64,000 nucleotides of DNA from Bradyrhizobium sp. 4 (GCF_023100905.1 NZ_CP064686.1:7404001-7468000); one strand, 5' to 3'; shown: positions 36,801 to 47,200, numbered from the stretch's first letter. Notes: generated from the letters alone by a model not told the origin. A program made the numbers and translations.

Positions 36801-39062
36801 ATGGATACCTACGACACGATGGACAGCAACGAACACCCTTGGCTGGGCAGACTGATCGTGGTCGGACTTTTCCTTCTAGCGCAGGGCATCGCGGTGATGC
36901 TGGTCGCCTTCGTGGCGCTGCTGGTGAGCTTGGAGCCGGGCTGGTCGGCTACGACGGAGCAGGCCAGCCTGCTCCAGCCCGGCGATGCCAAATCCGGGTC
37001 TCTTCTCCTCAAGGAGGACGGCGCCTACACGGAAGCGATCCGCCTCGGCATCGACGTCGACATCACGGTATCAGGCCCGACGCTGCGCGCCCGCGTCACC
37101 CAGATCTTCCGCAATCCGACCAAGGATTGGGTCGAGGCGACCTATGTCTATCCGCTCCCCGCCGGCGGTGCCGTCGATTCGCTGAAGATGGTGGTCGGCA
37201 ACCGCGTCATCGTGGGCGACATCAAGGAGCGGCAGCAGGCGCGCGTGATCTACGAAGAGGCGCGCCGGGCCGGCCAGAAGGCCGCGCTCACCGAACAGGA
37301 ACGGCCGAACATCTTCACCAACTCGGTCGCCAATATCGGTCCCGGAGAAACCGTGTTGGTGCAGATCGAATATCAGGAACCGGTGCACCAATCCGGCAAC
37401 GAATATTCGCTGCGCCTGCCGCTGGTAGTGGGGCCGCGCTACAATCCGGCGCCGATCGTCCAGAACGTCGATTTCCGCAACGACGGTTCCGGCTGGGGCG
37501 CGACGAATTCGGACCCGGTGCCGGACCGCGACCGCATCTCGTCGCCCGTGCTGGATCCCGCCCGGAATGCGCCGGTCAATCCGACCAGCATCACGGTGCG
37601 CCTGAACGCCGGCTTTGCGCTCGGCGAGGTCAAGAGCCTCCACCATAATTTCAAGGTCGAGAGCCCGGACAATACGACGCGAATTGTCACGCTTGCCGAC
37701 GGTGCCGTGCCTGCCGACCGCGATTTTGAACTGACCTGGAAGCCGGCTGCCGTGAAGGCGCCGTCGGTCGGCTTGTTCCGCGAGCGCGTCGGCGACGCCG
37801 ATTATCTGCTCGCCTTCGTCACCCCGCCCCCCGCCGAGCAGGCGACGCAGAAGCCACGGCCGCGCGAGGTGGTGTTCGTGATCGACAATTCCGGCTCGAT
37901 GGGCGGCACGTCGATCGTTCAGGCCAAGGCGAGCCTCACCTACGCGCTCTCCCGTCTCCAGCCGTCCGACCGTTTCAACGTCATCCGTTTCGACGACACC
38001 ATGGACGTGCTGTTTCCGGCTTCCGTGGCGGCGGATGCCGAGCGTGTCGGTGAAGCCACCTCGTTCGTCAGCGCGCTGCAGGCGCGTGGCGGCACCGAGA
38101 TGGTGCCGGCGATGCGGGCCGCTCTGACCGACAAACTCGGCGACGCCAGCATGGTTCGCCAGGTCGTATTCCTGACCGATGGTGCGATCGGCAACGAGCA
38201 GCAATTGTTCGAAACGATCACGGCGATGCGCGGCCGCTCGCGCGTGTTCATGGTCGGCATCGGGTCGGCGCCCAACACCTATCTGATGACGCGCGCCGCT
38301 GAGCTCGGCCGCGGTGCCTTCACCCATATCGGCTCCGTCGAGCAGGTCGAGGAGCGCATGCGGGGCCTGTTTGCCAAGCTCGAGAACCCGGCCGTGACCG
38401 GGCTGAGCGCCAAGTTCTCCGAAGCCAAGGCCGACGTCACACCGACGATCATTCCCGACGTCTATCGCGACGAGCCGCTGGTGCTGGCGGCAAAGCTCGA
38501 CACGCTGGCGGGCTCGGTCGAGATCAAGGGCCGCGTCGGCGACCGCCCATGGTCGGTGACGCTGCCGCTGCAAAATGCGGCCGAAGGCAAAGGCCTGTCG
38601 AAGCTTTGGGCCAAGCGCAAGATCAATGATGCCGAAGTGGCGCGCACCCTGCGCGAGATGACGCCCGAAGACTCCGACAAGGCGATCCTGGCACTGGCAC
38701 TCGACCATCAGATCGTCACCCGGCTCACCAGCCTCGTCGCGGTCGACAAGACGCCGAGCCGTCCCGAAGGCGAGCCGCTCAAGCCCAGCGAGTTGCCGAT
38801 CAACCTGCCGGCCGGTTGGGATTTCGCGAAGGTCTTTGGCGAACGACAGCAGGTCCCGGCGCAGCTCCGCGAGCGTCACGCCGATGCTCGCAACCAGCCG
38901 GCCACGAGGCGGCCGACGCCCGCTGCACCGGATACGATCCGCCTGCCCAAGACCGCGACCTCAGCCGAGCTGAAAATGACCGCAGGCCTGATCCTGATCG
39001 TGCTCGCCCTGTTCCTGTTCGTGTTCAACCGGCGTCAGACCTTGCTCACTGACGCCGCTTGA
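36801..39062 (+). CDS. VIT/vWA surface protein with LPKTA sorting signal (sortase target)
   Basis: A 753-residue protein. An N-terminal hydrophobic segment (residues 14-43, GRLIVVGLFLLAQGIAVMLV) is a signal or anchor. A VIT (vault/inter-alpha-trypsin) domain covers about residues 70-200 (FRNPTKDWVEATYVYPLP). A vWA domain covers about 350-540, with the MIDAS DxSxS in VIDNSGSMGG and the later TDGAIGNE. The last 40 residues are a sortase signal: LPKTAT at 715-720, a hydrophobic helix and the basic tail NRR. The gene is 198 bases upstream of the class GN sortase gene, matching the 'marine proteobacterial sortase target' family. A surface or periplasmic adhesion/scaffold role is likely. Confidence 0.9.
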   Translation: MDTYDTMDSNEHPWLGRLIVVGLFLLAQGIAVMLVAFVALLVSLEPGWSATTEQASLLQPGDAKSGSLLLKEDGAYTEAIRLGIDVDITVSGPTLRARVTQIFRNPTKDWVEATYVYPLPAGGAVDSLKMVVGNRVIVGDIKERQQARVIYEEARRAGQKAALTEQERPNIFTNSVANIGPGETVLVQIEYQEPVHQSGNEYSLRLPLVVGPRYNPAPIVQNVDFRNDGSGWGATNSDPVPDRDRISSPVLDPARNAPVNPTSITVRLNAGFALGEVKSLHHNFKVESPDNTTRIVTLADGAVPADRDFELTWKPAAVKAPSVGLFRERVGDADYLLAFVTPPPAEQATQKPRPREVVFVIDNSGSMGGTSIVQAKASLTYALSRLQPSDRFNVIRFDDTMDVLFPASVAADAERVGEATSFVSALQARGGTEMVPAMRAALTDKLGDASMVRQVVFLTDGAIGNEQQLFETITAMRGRSRVFMVGIGSAPNTYLMTRAAELGRGAFTHIGSVEQVEERMRGLFAKLENPAVTGLSAKFSEAKADVTPTIIPDVYRDEPLVLAAKLDTLAGSVEIKGRVGDRPWSVTLPLQNAAEGKGLSKLWAKRKINDAEVARTLREMTPEDSDKAILALALDHQIVTRLTSLVAVDKTPSRPEGEPLKPSELPINLPAGWDFAKVFGERQQVPAQLRERHADARNQPATRRPTPAAPDTIRLPKTATSAELKMTAGLILIVLALFLFVFNRRQTLLTDAA

Positions 39063-39090
39063 GAGAGGAGTCCCCCGAACTCCTCTGTTA

Positions 39091-39138
39091 GCGCGCGCGG
39101 CTACCCGTCTCACACCAACGGCCGCGCGCGCCTTTTTT
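39091..39138 (+). terminator. Strong intrinsic terminator between sortase target and sortase
   Basis: An 11-base GC stem (GCGCGCGCGGC at 39091-39101 and GCCGCGCGCGC at 39121-39131) is closed over a 19-base loop and followed by TTTTTT (39133-39138). A smaller stem AGAGGAGT/ACTCCTCT lies at 39064-39086. It should stop most transcripts from the target gene before the sortase gene. Confidence 0.85.
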
Positions 39139-39161
39139 GAACACGCCGCCTCAACCGAATT

Positions 39162-39248
39162 CGTCATTGCGAGCGAAGCGAAGCAATCCAGAAATCCCTC
39201 CAGGGAGGCAGTCTGGATTGCTTCGTCGCTTCGCTCCTCGCAATGACG
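39162..39248. repeat. Palindromic repeat, CGTCATTGCGAGCGAAGC type, second copy
   Basis: Inverted arms CGTCATTGCGAGCGAAGCGA and TCGCTTCGCTCCTCGCAATGACGG surround a central GCAATCCAG/CTGGATTGC pair. It ends 12 bases before the sortase start codon, so the repeat abuts the ribosome binding region of the sortase gene. Confidence 0.8.
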
Positions 39249-39260
39249 GGAAGATGTGCC

Positions 39261-39830
39261 ATGCCCCGCTTCATCTCTCCCCTGGTTCTCGCTCTGATCG
39301 GCGTCATCCTGTTCGGCGACGGCGCCTACATCCATGCCAAAGCGTGGCTCGCGCAGGTGCTGCTGGAGCGCGCGTTCGACCGGAGCGTTGCGACCGGCGA
39401 GATGGTCAAGCCATGGTCATGGGCCGATACCTGGCCGGTCGCGCGGATCGAGGTGAGGCGGATCGGCGCCAGCGCGATCGTGCTGGAAGGTACCAGCGGC
39501 CAGGCGCTTGCTTTTGGACCCGGCCATATCCTTCAAACGGCTGATGCGGGCGAGCGCGGAATTGCCGCATATGCAGCGCATCGCGACACTCATTTCCGTT
39601 TCCTACGGAATGTTGCCATTGGTGATGTGATCGATGTCACACGCAGTGACGGTAAACACTTTCGCTATCGCGCGGATTCCTCCGCTGTGGTTCGCTTCGA
39701 TGCGTCGGGCATCGATGCTGCGGTACGGGATGTCGAACTCGTGCTCGCGACCTGCTGGCCGTTCGACGCCATCACGTCCGGCCCCGAGCGCTACATCCTG
39801 CATGCCACCTTGATCAGAGCCGATGAATAG
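39261..39830 (+). CDS. Class GN sortase
   Basis: A 189-residue membrane-anchored transpeptidase. Residues 1-30 hold an N-terminal hydrophobic anchor (LVLALIGVILFGDGAYI). The catalytic residues of sortases are visible: His in AAHRDTHF (about residue 108), Cys in ELVLATCWPF (about residue 166) and Arg in GPERYI (about residue 178). The order H-C-R, the length and the location next to a VIT/vWA protein with an LPKTA tail fit the class GN sortase of Gram-negative bacteria. It would cleave the target at T-A and join it to an unknown acceptor. I chose ATG at 39261 because the sequence upstream is a palindromic repeat; six codons more are open. Confidence 0.88.
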   Translation: MPRFISPLVLALIGVILFGDGAYIHAKAWLAQVLLERAFDRSVATGEMVKPWSWADTWPVARIEVRRIGASAIVLEGTSGQALAFGPGHILQTADAGERGIAAYAAHRDTHFRFLRNVAIGDVIDVTRSDGKHFRYRADSSAVVRFDASGIDAAVRDVELVLATCWPFDAITSGPERYILHATLIRADE

Positions 39831-39954
39831 CGGTTCGCAATCGGTTCCGTCCAAGAGCACACGCTTGATGGAACCGCTGAACTGGCGTCGTTGGCCAGAG
39901 ACCTATAAGAATAGCGGATTGAATATTTTGCGCTGCATTGCGAGAAGAACGGGG

Positions 39955-40935
39955 ATGGACGAGGAGTTCAGGCATCGTCTCGAACAGCTCGAAAATCGCG
40001 TCGCGCTCCTGGAGAGGAATCAGGATCTCATTGCCGCCGGGCAAAGACGTTCCTCGCTTCGGAGCCTCTGGCGGCGTCCGCCGATGTGGACCTTCGAGCA
40101 ATATCCGCCGCGCCTGCTCAACCTGCCGACTTTCCCGCCTGCACCTGCGATCGATCCACGTGCGCCCCGTATCGCGATGGTCACGCCGAGCTACAACCAG
40201 GCGCAATATCTCGGCGCCACGATCGACAGCATAGTCAGTCAGAACTATCCGAACCTGTATTATCACGTGCAGGACGGCGCCTCGATCGACGGCACGCTCG
40301 ATCTCCTGCAGAGCCGCGGCGAAAGCCTGAGCTGGAAGAGCGAACCGGACAAGGGGCAGTCCAGCGCCATCAATGTCGGCTTCGCCGGCACCGACAGCGA
40401 GATCATGGCCTATCTCAACAGCGACGACATGCTGCTGCCCGGGACACTTGCATATGTCGCAAATTACTTCATGGCCCATCCGCATATCGACATCGTCTAC
40501 GGCCACCGCATCTTCATCGATCGTGAGGGACTCGAGGTTGGCCGCGCCGTGCTGCCGCCCCATGACGGCAAGGCGTTGCGATATGCCGACTACATTCCGC
40601 AGGAGACGATGTTCTGGCGAAAGCGCGTGTGGGACAGGATCGGGCCGATCGACGAGAGCTTGCACTACGCGATGGACTGGGACTTCATCCTGCGAGCGCA
40701 GGCCGCAGGATTCAAATTCGCACGCTTGCCGCGATTTCTCGCCTGCTTCCGAATCCATGATGCACAAAAGACGGCCTCTACTTATGCGGTCGGCGTCAGG
40801 GAAATGGGCATCCTGCGGCGGCGCGGTCTCGGCTTCGATCCGACACAGATGCAGATCCGGCGCGCCATCGCTCCTTATCTGGCGAAGCAGTTGGCCTATC
40901 ACTACGCCTACAAGCTCGGCATGCTGAGATATTGA
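39955..40935 (+). CDS. Family 2 glycosyltransferase
   Basis: A 326-residue GT-A enzyme. A coiled-coil-like N-terminus (DEEFRHRLEQLENRVALLERNQ) is followed by the catalytic core: RIAMVTPSYNQAQYLGATIDSIVSQNYPN, the aspartate of VQDGASIDGT, the metal-binding motif YLNSDD, and the acceptor-base region YAMDWDFILRAQAAG. It resembles the PGL/p-HBAD and capsule glycosyltransferases. The start is uncertain: ATG at 39955 opens on the coiled coil, but the frame is open up to ATG at 39823, which would overlap the sortase stop by eight bases and couple the two genes. The acceptor is unknown. Confidence 0.82.
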   Translation: MDEEFRHRLEQLENRVALLERNQDLIAAGQRRSSLRSLWRRPPMWTFEQYPPRLLNLPTFPPAPAIDPRAPRIAMVTPSYNQAQYLGATIDSIVSQNYPNLYYHVQDGASIDGTLDLLQSRGESLSWKSEPDKGQSSAINVGFAGTDSEIMAYLNSDDMLLPGTLAYVANYFMAHPHIDIVYGHRIFIDREGLEVGRAVLPPHDGKALRYADYIPQETMFWRKRVWDRIGPIDESLHYAMDWDFILRAQAAGFKFARLPRFLACFRIHDAQKTASTYAVGVREMGILRRRGLGFDPTQMQIRRAIAPYLAKQLAYHYAYKLGMLRY

Positions 40936-41094
40936 ACGACCGCGCAAGCAGTGATCCGAGGATGTCGATCTCCAGGGCTTGACGCGCGCTCATTCCACCG
41001 CACGGCATACCCGCCCACGTGGTTGCCAGTCCGAAGAACTCGCCATAGAACAGAGCGACGCACCGCCAACAAGAACAACAGGTGAGGTCACACC

Positions 41095-43314
41095 ATGGAA
41101 GCTCGCGTATCTGCCGCATCCGCTTCATCGCGCCCATGGTCTCCGCCGCCCGATGCCAGCGACATCGTCAAGGGCATCCACGCCATGCTGCATCCGCGCA
41201 ACATCGTGTTGGTAGGCGCGACCGACAAGCCCGGCAACTATGCCGAGCGCATCTGGAACAATCTGGTCAAATACGGCTACGAAGGCGGGCTCTATCCGGT
41301 CAATGCCAAACGCGACACCGTCTGGGGTGTCCCCTGCTACAAGGACTTTGCAAGCCTCCCGGAAAAGCCCGACCACGTGCTGGTGCTGGTCCCGGCGCGC
41401 TTTGCCGTGCAGGTGATCCGCGATGCCGCCGCGGCCGGCGCGCGCTCGGCCACCATCGTCACCTCGGGCTTCAGCGAGTTGCAGGACGAGGAAAGCCAGA
41501 AGCTCGCCGCCGAACTGCAAGCGGCCGTGCGCGAGACGGGATTGGCGGTCACCGGCCCGAACTGCCTCGGCAATTTGAGCGCCGGCGAAAAGCTCTTCAC
41601 CAATATCGACGACCGTATCGTCACCATGGAACAGGGCGCGGTGGCGATTGCCGGACAATCCGGTGCCATCGTCATGGCGATCCGCCAGGCCCTGGAAGAT
41701 CGCGGCGTCGGGGTCGGCTACATGGTGACGACCGGCAACGAGGCCGGGCTCGAGACGCCGGACCTGATGCGCTATTTCGCCGAGGATCCGAGCATCAAGG
41801 TGATCGTGGTGTACCTCGAAGGCGTGCGCAACACCAAGGCATTCCGGGACGCCTGCAAGGCGGCCCGCGCCGCGAGCAAACCGGTGATCGCGCTCAAGCT
41901 CGGGGCGTCCGAGGGTGGCCGCGCGGCGGCGATGGCACACACCGGCGCGCTCGCGGGCTCGATCGAGACATTCGATGCCATTGCAACGCGCGAAGGCGTC
42001 ATCAGGGTCGGCGGGCTCGACGAACTGATCGAGACCACCGAATGCTTCGTCCACGCCGCTGTGCCCAGGGGCGACCGGCTCGCTGCAGTGACGCTATCCG
42101 GCGGCAAGCGCGGCATGCTGATCGACGCCTTCGATGCAGAAGGCCTGAATTTTGCACCGCTCAGCTCGCACGTCGGTTCGGAGCTGGCAAAGATGCTCGG
42201 GCCGGGCTCGATCGTCGGCAACCCGCTCGACGCTGGCTTTGCCGCGGTGGTCGATCCCTCCGTCTACATGAAAACGATCGGACTCATGATCGACGACCCC
42301 GATATCGACATCGTCATCATCGATGCCGAGCTGCCGAAAGCGCCGCACGAGCTGCGCGAGCGCAATCTGCGCATCGTCGACGAGATGGCGAGCCGGGCCG
42401 GCAAGCCGGTGATCTATATCAGCGCGATGTCGATCGGCTTTACCGAGTTCACCAAGAGCTTGCGCAAATCGCTGCCGCATCTTGCGGTCATGCAGGGCAT
42501 GGATCGCGCGGTGACTGCGATCAAGTCGCTGCTCGACTACGCCAAGCTGCGCAAGGAAGTGCCCGACATCGTCTCCAGCTCGAAGCCCGCCGCGCGTGCC
42601 GTGCTGGAGAAGGCGCTGAAATCGGCAACCGGCGCCGCGCTCGACGAGGTCGCCTCGAAGAAGCTCTTGAAGGCCTATAGCATCCCGATCTCGAAGGAGG
42701 CAATCGCACAGACGGCAGCCGAGGCCGTGAAGATTGCCAAGCAGATCGGCTTCCCAGTCGTGGCCAAAGTCGTCAGCGCCGAGATCCTGCACAAATCAGA
42801 TATCGGCGGCGTGGTGCTGAATCTCACCAGCGCGGCCGAGGTGAAGAAGGCGTTCGCCGACATCACCGCGCGGGTGAACAAGTTGAAGGGCAAGCCGAAT
42901 CTCGACGGCATCCTGATCGCGCAACAGGTCAAGGCCGATCTGGAACTCGTGGTCGGCGCCTCCCTCGATGCCGAGATGGGCCCGGTCGTGCTGTTCGGCA
43001 CCGGCGGCATCGACATCGAGCTGATGAAGGACGTCGCGCTCGCCGGTGCGCCGCTGGACGAGGACGAGGCGCGGCTTCTGATCGGCCGCACCAAGGCCGG
43101 TATCAAGATGCGCGGCTATCGGGGCAAGCCGGCCTTGCATGAGGCCTCCGCGGTGAAGGCCCTAGTCGGCCTCTCCAACCTGATCGCGGATGCTGGTGAC
43201 CGGATCGCCTCGATCGACGTCAATCCCTTCCTGATCAATGCCAAAACAGGCCTCGCCGTCGATGCCCTGATCGTGCTGAACAATGCTGCGGCCAAGCGCG
43301 CCGCTGGGCATTGA
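41095..43314 (+). CDS. ADP-forming acyl-CoA synthetase (acetate-CoA ligase family)
   Basis: A 739-residue NDP-forming ligase in one chain. The order is a CoA-binding Rossmann domain (PRNIVLVGATDKPGNYAERIW), two succinyl-CoA-ligase-like domains with the phospho-histidine region MAHTGALAGS (about residue 280), and a C-terminal ATP-grasp domain (from about residue 520: SKKLLKAYSIPISKEAIAQ, and GKPNLDGILIAQQVKADLELVVG). It couples acyl-CoA formation or breakdown to ATP. The ribosome site AGGTGAGG lies ahead of ATG 41095. It is preceded by 159 bases of unassigned sequence. The acid is not evident from sequence. Confidence 0.9.
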   Translation: MEARVSAASASSRPWSPPPDASDIVKGIHAMLHPRNIVLVGATDKPGNYAERIWNNLVKYGYEGGLYPVNAKRDTVWGVPCYKDFASLPEKPDHVLVLVPARFAVQVIRDAAAAGARSATIVTSGFSELQDEESQKLAAELQAAVRETGLAVTGPNCLGNLSAGEKLFTNIDDRIVTMEQGAVAIAGQSGAIVMAIRQALEDRGVGVGYMVTTGNEAGLETPDLMRYFAEDPSIKVIVVYLEGVRNTKAFRDACKAARAASKPVIALKLGASEGGRAAAMAHTGALAGSIETFDAIATREGVIRVGGLDELIETTECFVHAAVPRGDRLAAVTLSGGKRGMLIDAFDAEGLNFAPLSSHVGSELAKMLGPGSIVGNPLDAGFAAVVDPSVYMKTIGLMIDDPDIDIVIIDAELPKAPHELRERNLRIVDEMASRAGKPVIYISAMSIGFTEFTKSLRKSLPHLAVMQGMDRAVTAIKSLLDYAKLRKEVPDIVSSSKPAARAVLEKALKSATGAALDEVASKKLLKAYSIPISKEAIAQTAAEAVKIAKQIGFPVVAKVVSAEILHKSDIGGVVLNLTSAAEVKKAFADITARVNKLKGKPNLDGILIAQQVKADLELVVGASLDAEMGPVVLFGTGGIDIELMKDVALAGAPLDEDEARLLIGRTKAGIKMRGYRGKPALHEASAVKALVGLSNLIADAGDRIASIDVNPFLINAKTGLAVDALIVLNNAAAKRAAGH

Positions 43315-43465
43315 TGTCGCTGAGGGCGGATCGTCGTTGCGCTTCCGCCTTCGCTCTTCGAGCAACACCGGATAAGTCGTTAACCCGCCAAGCCTAACAT
43401 TGCCGCCGACAGCCTCTTCCGGGCTGCTTCCAACTTCCCCGTTTTGGCCGTAAAATCACCCCGGC

Positions 43466-44296
43466 ATGGCACGCGCGAGCAATCTGGTGATCGGAACGGC
43501 GACGCTGGCGGTGATCGCCGTGGCGTTCGGCGGCGTGCTCGGCGTGCAGAAATGGCGCACCCTCCAAAGCCGCAGCCAGTTGCGCGTGGTATTCGAGGGC
43601 GGCTCCGCCAGCGGATTGCGCCGCGGCGGGCCGGTCAATTTCGACGGTGTTCCCGCAGGCCAGATCGTGTCGATCAAGCTGGACAATCCGCGCAAGGTCG
43701 TGGCGCTGGTGATGCTCGACAATACCGCGCCGATCCGCAAGGACACGGTCGCGGGCATCGAGTTTCAGGGTCTCACCGGCGTCGCCGCGGTCTCGCTGAT
43801 CGGCGGCGCGCCCTCGGCGCCGCCAGTGCCGCTGGACTCGGACGGCGTCCCCGTGCTGACCGCCGATCTCAGCGACGCCGAATCCATCGTCGACACCCTT
43901 CATAGTGTCGACCTCACCATCGTCAGCAACGCCCCGGCGATCAAGGAGGGCCTGCGCACGTTCGAGAACTACACCGCCGATCTCCGGAGCAAGGGCGGCG
44001 AAATCGATTCCGTCATGGCCAAGGTCGACAGCGCCTTCGCGGGCTTCGACAAGGCGGTCACAAAGATCGAAGGCGTAGTGCCCGGCTTTGCCGACGGCAA
44101 GGCGGATGAACTGTTCGAAAAGATCCAGGGATTGCACGAACTCGCCGATACCATGAGGAAGAAATCGGCGAACTTCCTCGAAGACATCCGTCGCTCGCTG
44201 CTCGACGTCAGCGAGGCCGCCAACAAGATGAGCGGGACACCCACACCGGCCGCCGCTCCCCGCCCGCCGCGCAAGCCGGCGCAGCAGAAACGGTAG
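43466..44296 (+). CDS. MlaD/MCE-domain protein, single
   Basis: A 276-residue protein with an N-terminal anchor helix (residues 5-27) and one MCE domain (about 37-115, RVVFEGGSASGLRRGGPVNFDGVPAGQIVSIKLD). A predicted helical region follows (about 130-250, with AFAGFDKAVTKIEG), and a proline-rich tail (TPAAAPRPPRKPAQQ). Proteins of this kind bring lipids across the periplasm for an ABC transporter. Here no MlaE/MlaF genes are adjacent, so it must work with a complex elsewhere. It is convergent with the autotransporter gene, separated by 3 bases. Confidence 0.82.
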   Translation: MARASNLVIGTATLAVIAVAFGGVLGVQKWRTLQSRSQLRVVFEGGSASGLRRGGPVNFDGVPAGQIVSIKLDNPRKVVALVMLDNTAPIRKDTVAGIEFQGLTGVAAVSLIGGAPSAPPVPLDSDGVPVLTADLSDAESIVDTLHSVDLTIVSNAPAIKEGLRTFENYTADLRSKGGEIDSVMAKVDSAFAGFDKAVTKIEGVVPGFADGKADELFEKIQGLHELADTMRKKSANFLEDIRRSLLDVSEAANKMSGTPTPAAAPRPPRKPAQQKR

Positions 44297-44299
44297 CGC

Positions 44300-47200
44300 C
44301 TACCAGGCGTAGCGGACGACGCCCTTGCCGGCGTAAGAGCGGGTGACATTCGAGAACTCCCCCTCGAAAGTCGCCGACGCAGACCAGCCGTTCATCCAGC
44401 TCATCTGCACTGCCGCTGTGGTCAGCGCGGAATCGTGCGCCTGGGCGGCGCCGTTCACCACGAACGCGGATCCCGGCAACGTCTGGAAGACCGCACCGAC
44501 GGTGCGATCCGGATTGTAGTCATGTGCCCAGGCGACGCGGCCGCGTAGGGTCATCAGGCCGCCGGCTGCGGCGAATGACCTGTCCGCGCGCAGGCCGAGC
44601 TCGGTGCGGGTGCTGGTCGCGTCCTTGGCGGCATAATTCAGCGCGAAGACGTTGCTGCCGACCACAGCGAACTCCGAATAGCTCGGAAGACTGAACACGG
44701 TGGCCTGGAGCGCCGCATAGGGCGTGAGGCCGATCCACTGCGAGGCATAGCGATAGCCGCCCTCGATACGGCCCGAGAGCGCGTTGGCGCTGAACTGCGC
44801 ACGCAACTGGTCGACGCCGGCGGCGGTGACGATGCGGTTGGTCGTGACGTCCTGCCAGCCATAGGCCAGCGCGGCCGTTATGTAGGCCGGTCCTGCGTTG
44901 TGACGCACGAAGGCGCCGGCCTGGAACAGGTCGGAGCGACCCCAGCCGAGTCCGTTGACGTTGAAGCCGGTCGCCCCGCCCGCGAGCGCGAAGCCGGCGA
45001 TCGTGGACGGCGAGAAGCGGTAGTCGAGGCCGACGGCGGTGCCGTAGACGCTGCTGCTGGTGTTGTTTGAGCCGAGGCCGGCATTGCCGTCGGTGGTCTG
45101 CGAGCCACCATAGCCGGCCGCCCACACGTCCCAGCGTTGTTCGAAACTCGTCGGCGGCGTCTTGCTATGGATCGAGGCAAGAGCGTCGCGCGTGTTCCTG
45201 TCGCGTGTGCCCTTGCCGGTCGCCGCATACGCATTCGCGCTCGTCTCGTCGGCGAAGGGCGTCGCACCCGGCGTCCCGTTGCGCCCCGCGCCAAACACGT
45301 CGGTGAGCAGGCTGAGGAACAGGTTCATCGCGTTGAAGGTCGTCTGCTGCGTGCCCGTCGCCGACTCGCCGGAGGCCTGTGTCAGCCCCGTCGGCGAGAG
45401 ATTCGCGAGAGCCACGGGGAGGCTGCCGGTTCGATTGAAGACGCTCGTCAGGGCGTTGGCGACATTCTGCTGATTGACGTTGAGACCTGTACCGTAGTTT
45501 AGCGAGAGATCCAGAAAGACGTTGTTGGGATCGTAGCTGAGGCTGGCCTTCAGGTTCGAAGACAGACCCGCGACGACCGGATTGAATTTGTCGGGAAGCG
45601 TCGTCGAAGTGAGGATCGTGTAGTGCTTCGCGATCGAGCCGGTCGGGACGACTGTGACCGTGGCCCCATTGAGCGTGGAGGTCCCCGTGGCGACCGCGAT
45701 GCCGTTGCTCGTACCTGAGACCTGCACCATGTACGTCGACGCCGTCGTGAAGGTGAGATCGCCGTTCACGTTGAGCGTTCCGGTCGGGTTGCCCGGCGAC
45801 AGCGTGCCCCCATTGACGTTGATGGTGTTGACGCTGCCGACTCCGCCGAATGTACCACCGGTCGCGACGCTTATATTGCCATTGATGGTGCCGACCAGCG
45901 TGAGCGTGCCGCCCAGCACATTCCAGTCCTGATTGCCCGTGCCGGTCACCGTCCAGTTCGAATTGTCGACCTTGTTGAAGGTCGAGAAGCCGTCATACTG
46001 GAGAAGGGGGCCGATCAGGTCGAGGTTGAACGTATCCTTGCCGATGCCGCCGAGCTGGAAGGTGTCGGCGCCAGTGCCGAGCACCAGGCCATTGATGATG
46101 CTGCCGGGTCCGAGCGTCAGTGTGTTGGGGCCGCAGACACAAAACTCGATTGCAGCAATTCCGGCCCCAGCGTTGATGGTCCCCGAGTTGAAGACGTTGG
46201 CCCCGCCGTTCGCGCTGATGCCGACACCGCCAGCACCGACGGTAATGGTGCCGGTATTGACGATCTGGTTTGTCGTTGTGAACGAGCTCACGTCGATGCC
46301 TAAGCCGGAATCGCCGACCGTGATCGTACCGCCGTTGATGATGGTGTTGGAATCACCGAGGGCTACGATGCCCTCGGCGAAATCGGCCCCTGTGATCCGT
46401 CCATTGTTGCTGATCGTGGAGGACAGGCCCGTAAACGCGATGCCCGCAGCGCCCAGACCCACGCCGATCGTCCCGTTCTGGTTGATCGCGGCCCGATTGC
46501 CCTGCACCGCAATGCCGGCGGACGTGCCGTCGCCCGATTTGATCGAACCACTATTGGTCACCTTTGCGTCATCACCGAACAAGGCGATGCCGACGCCAAA
46601 GTCGCTCGCCGTGATGGCGCCGAAATTGCTGACGGTTTGAAAATTACCTTGCATAAAGATGCCAGCGGCACTCTGCCCGACCGAGATCCTGCCGCTGGCC
46701 GCGTTGGTGACGGTGTTGTTATCCATGATCGCAACGATGCCGCCGGAGAAGCCGGAGGAATCGCCGACCTTGATCGCGCCTGCATTGGTCACGGTCGTGC
46801 CACCGAACGAAGCGTAAATCCCGATTGAATCGTCAAGGCCGGTGATCGTGCCCGTCGCGGCGTTGGTGATCGTGTTGCTCTGGACCGCGAAGATGCCCGC
46901 GCCCGACGCGCCGATGGACAGCGCACCGCTGTTGCTAACGCTATTGTTGTTTCCTACCGAGATCGCGCTGCCGTGGTCGCCGGTGGTGACGGTCCCGGCA
47001 TTGACAATGATGTTGTGATCGAGCGCGGAGATACCGAGGCCGTTATCAAGCACCGTGATGGCGCCGTTGTTGGTCACGGTGTTCGAATTGCCGCCATTGA
47101 TGCCGGTGAGGCCCGAGCCCGCCGACACCGTGCCGTTGTTGGTGATGACGTTGGTGTCATTGACGTTGATCGCCGCCGTGCCGTTATCGTTGACGCTAGC

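Noticed and set aside
37071..38879. A 602-residue frame on the minus strand
   Set aside because: Antisense to the vWA sortase target; no ribosome site, no motif; composition typical of GC-rich antisense.
41082..42680. A 532-residue frame on the plus strand
   Set aside because: Offset frame of the ADP-forming acyl-CoA synthetase; the latter has clear CoA-binding and ATP-grasp motifs.
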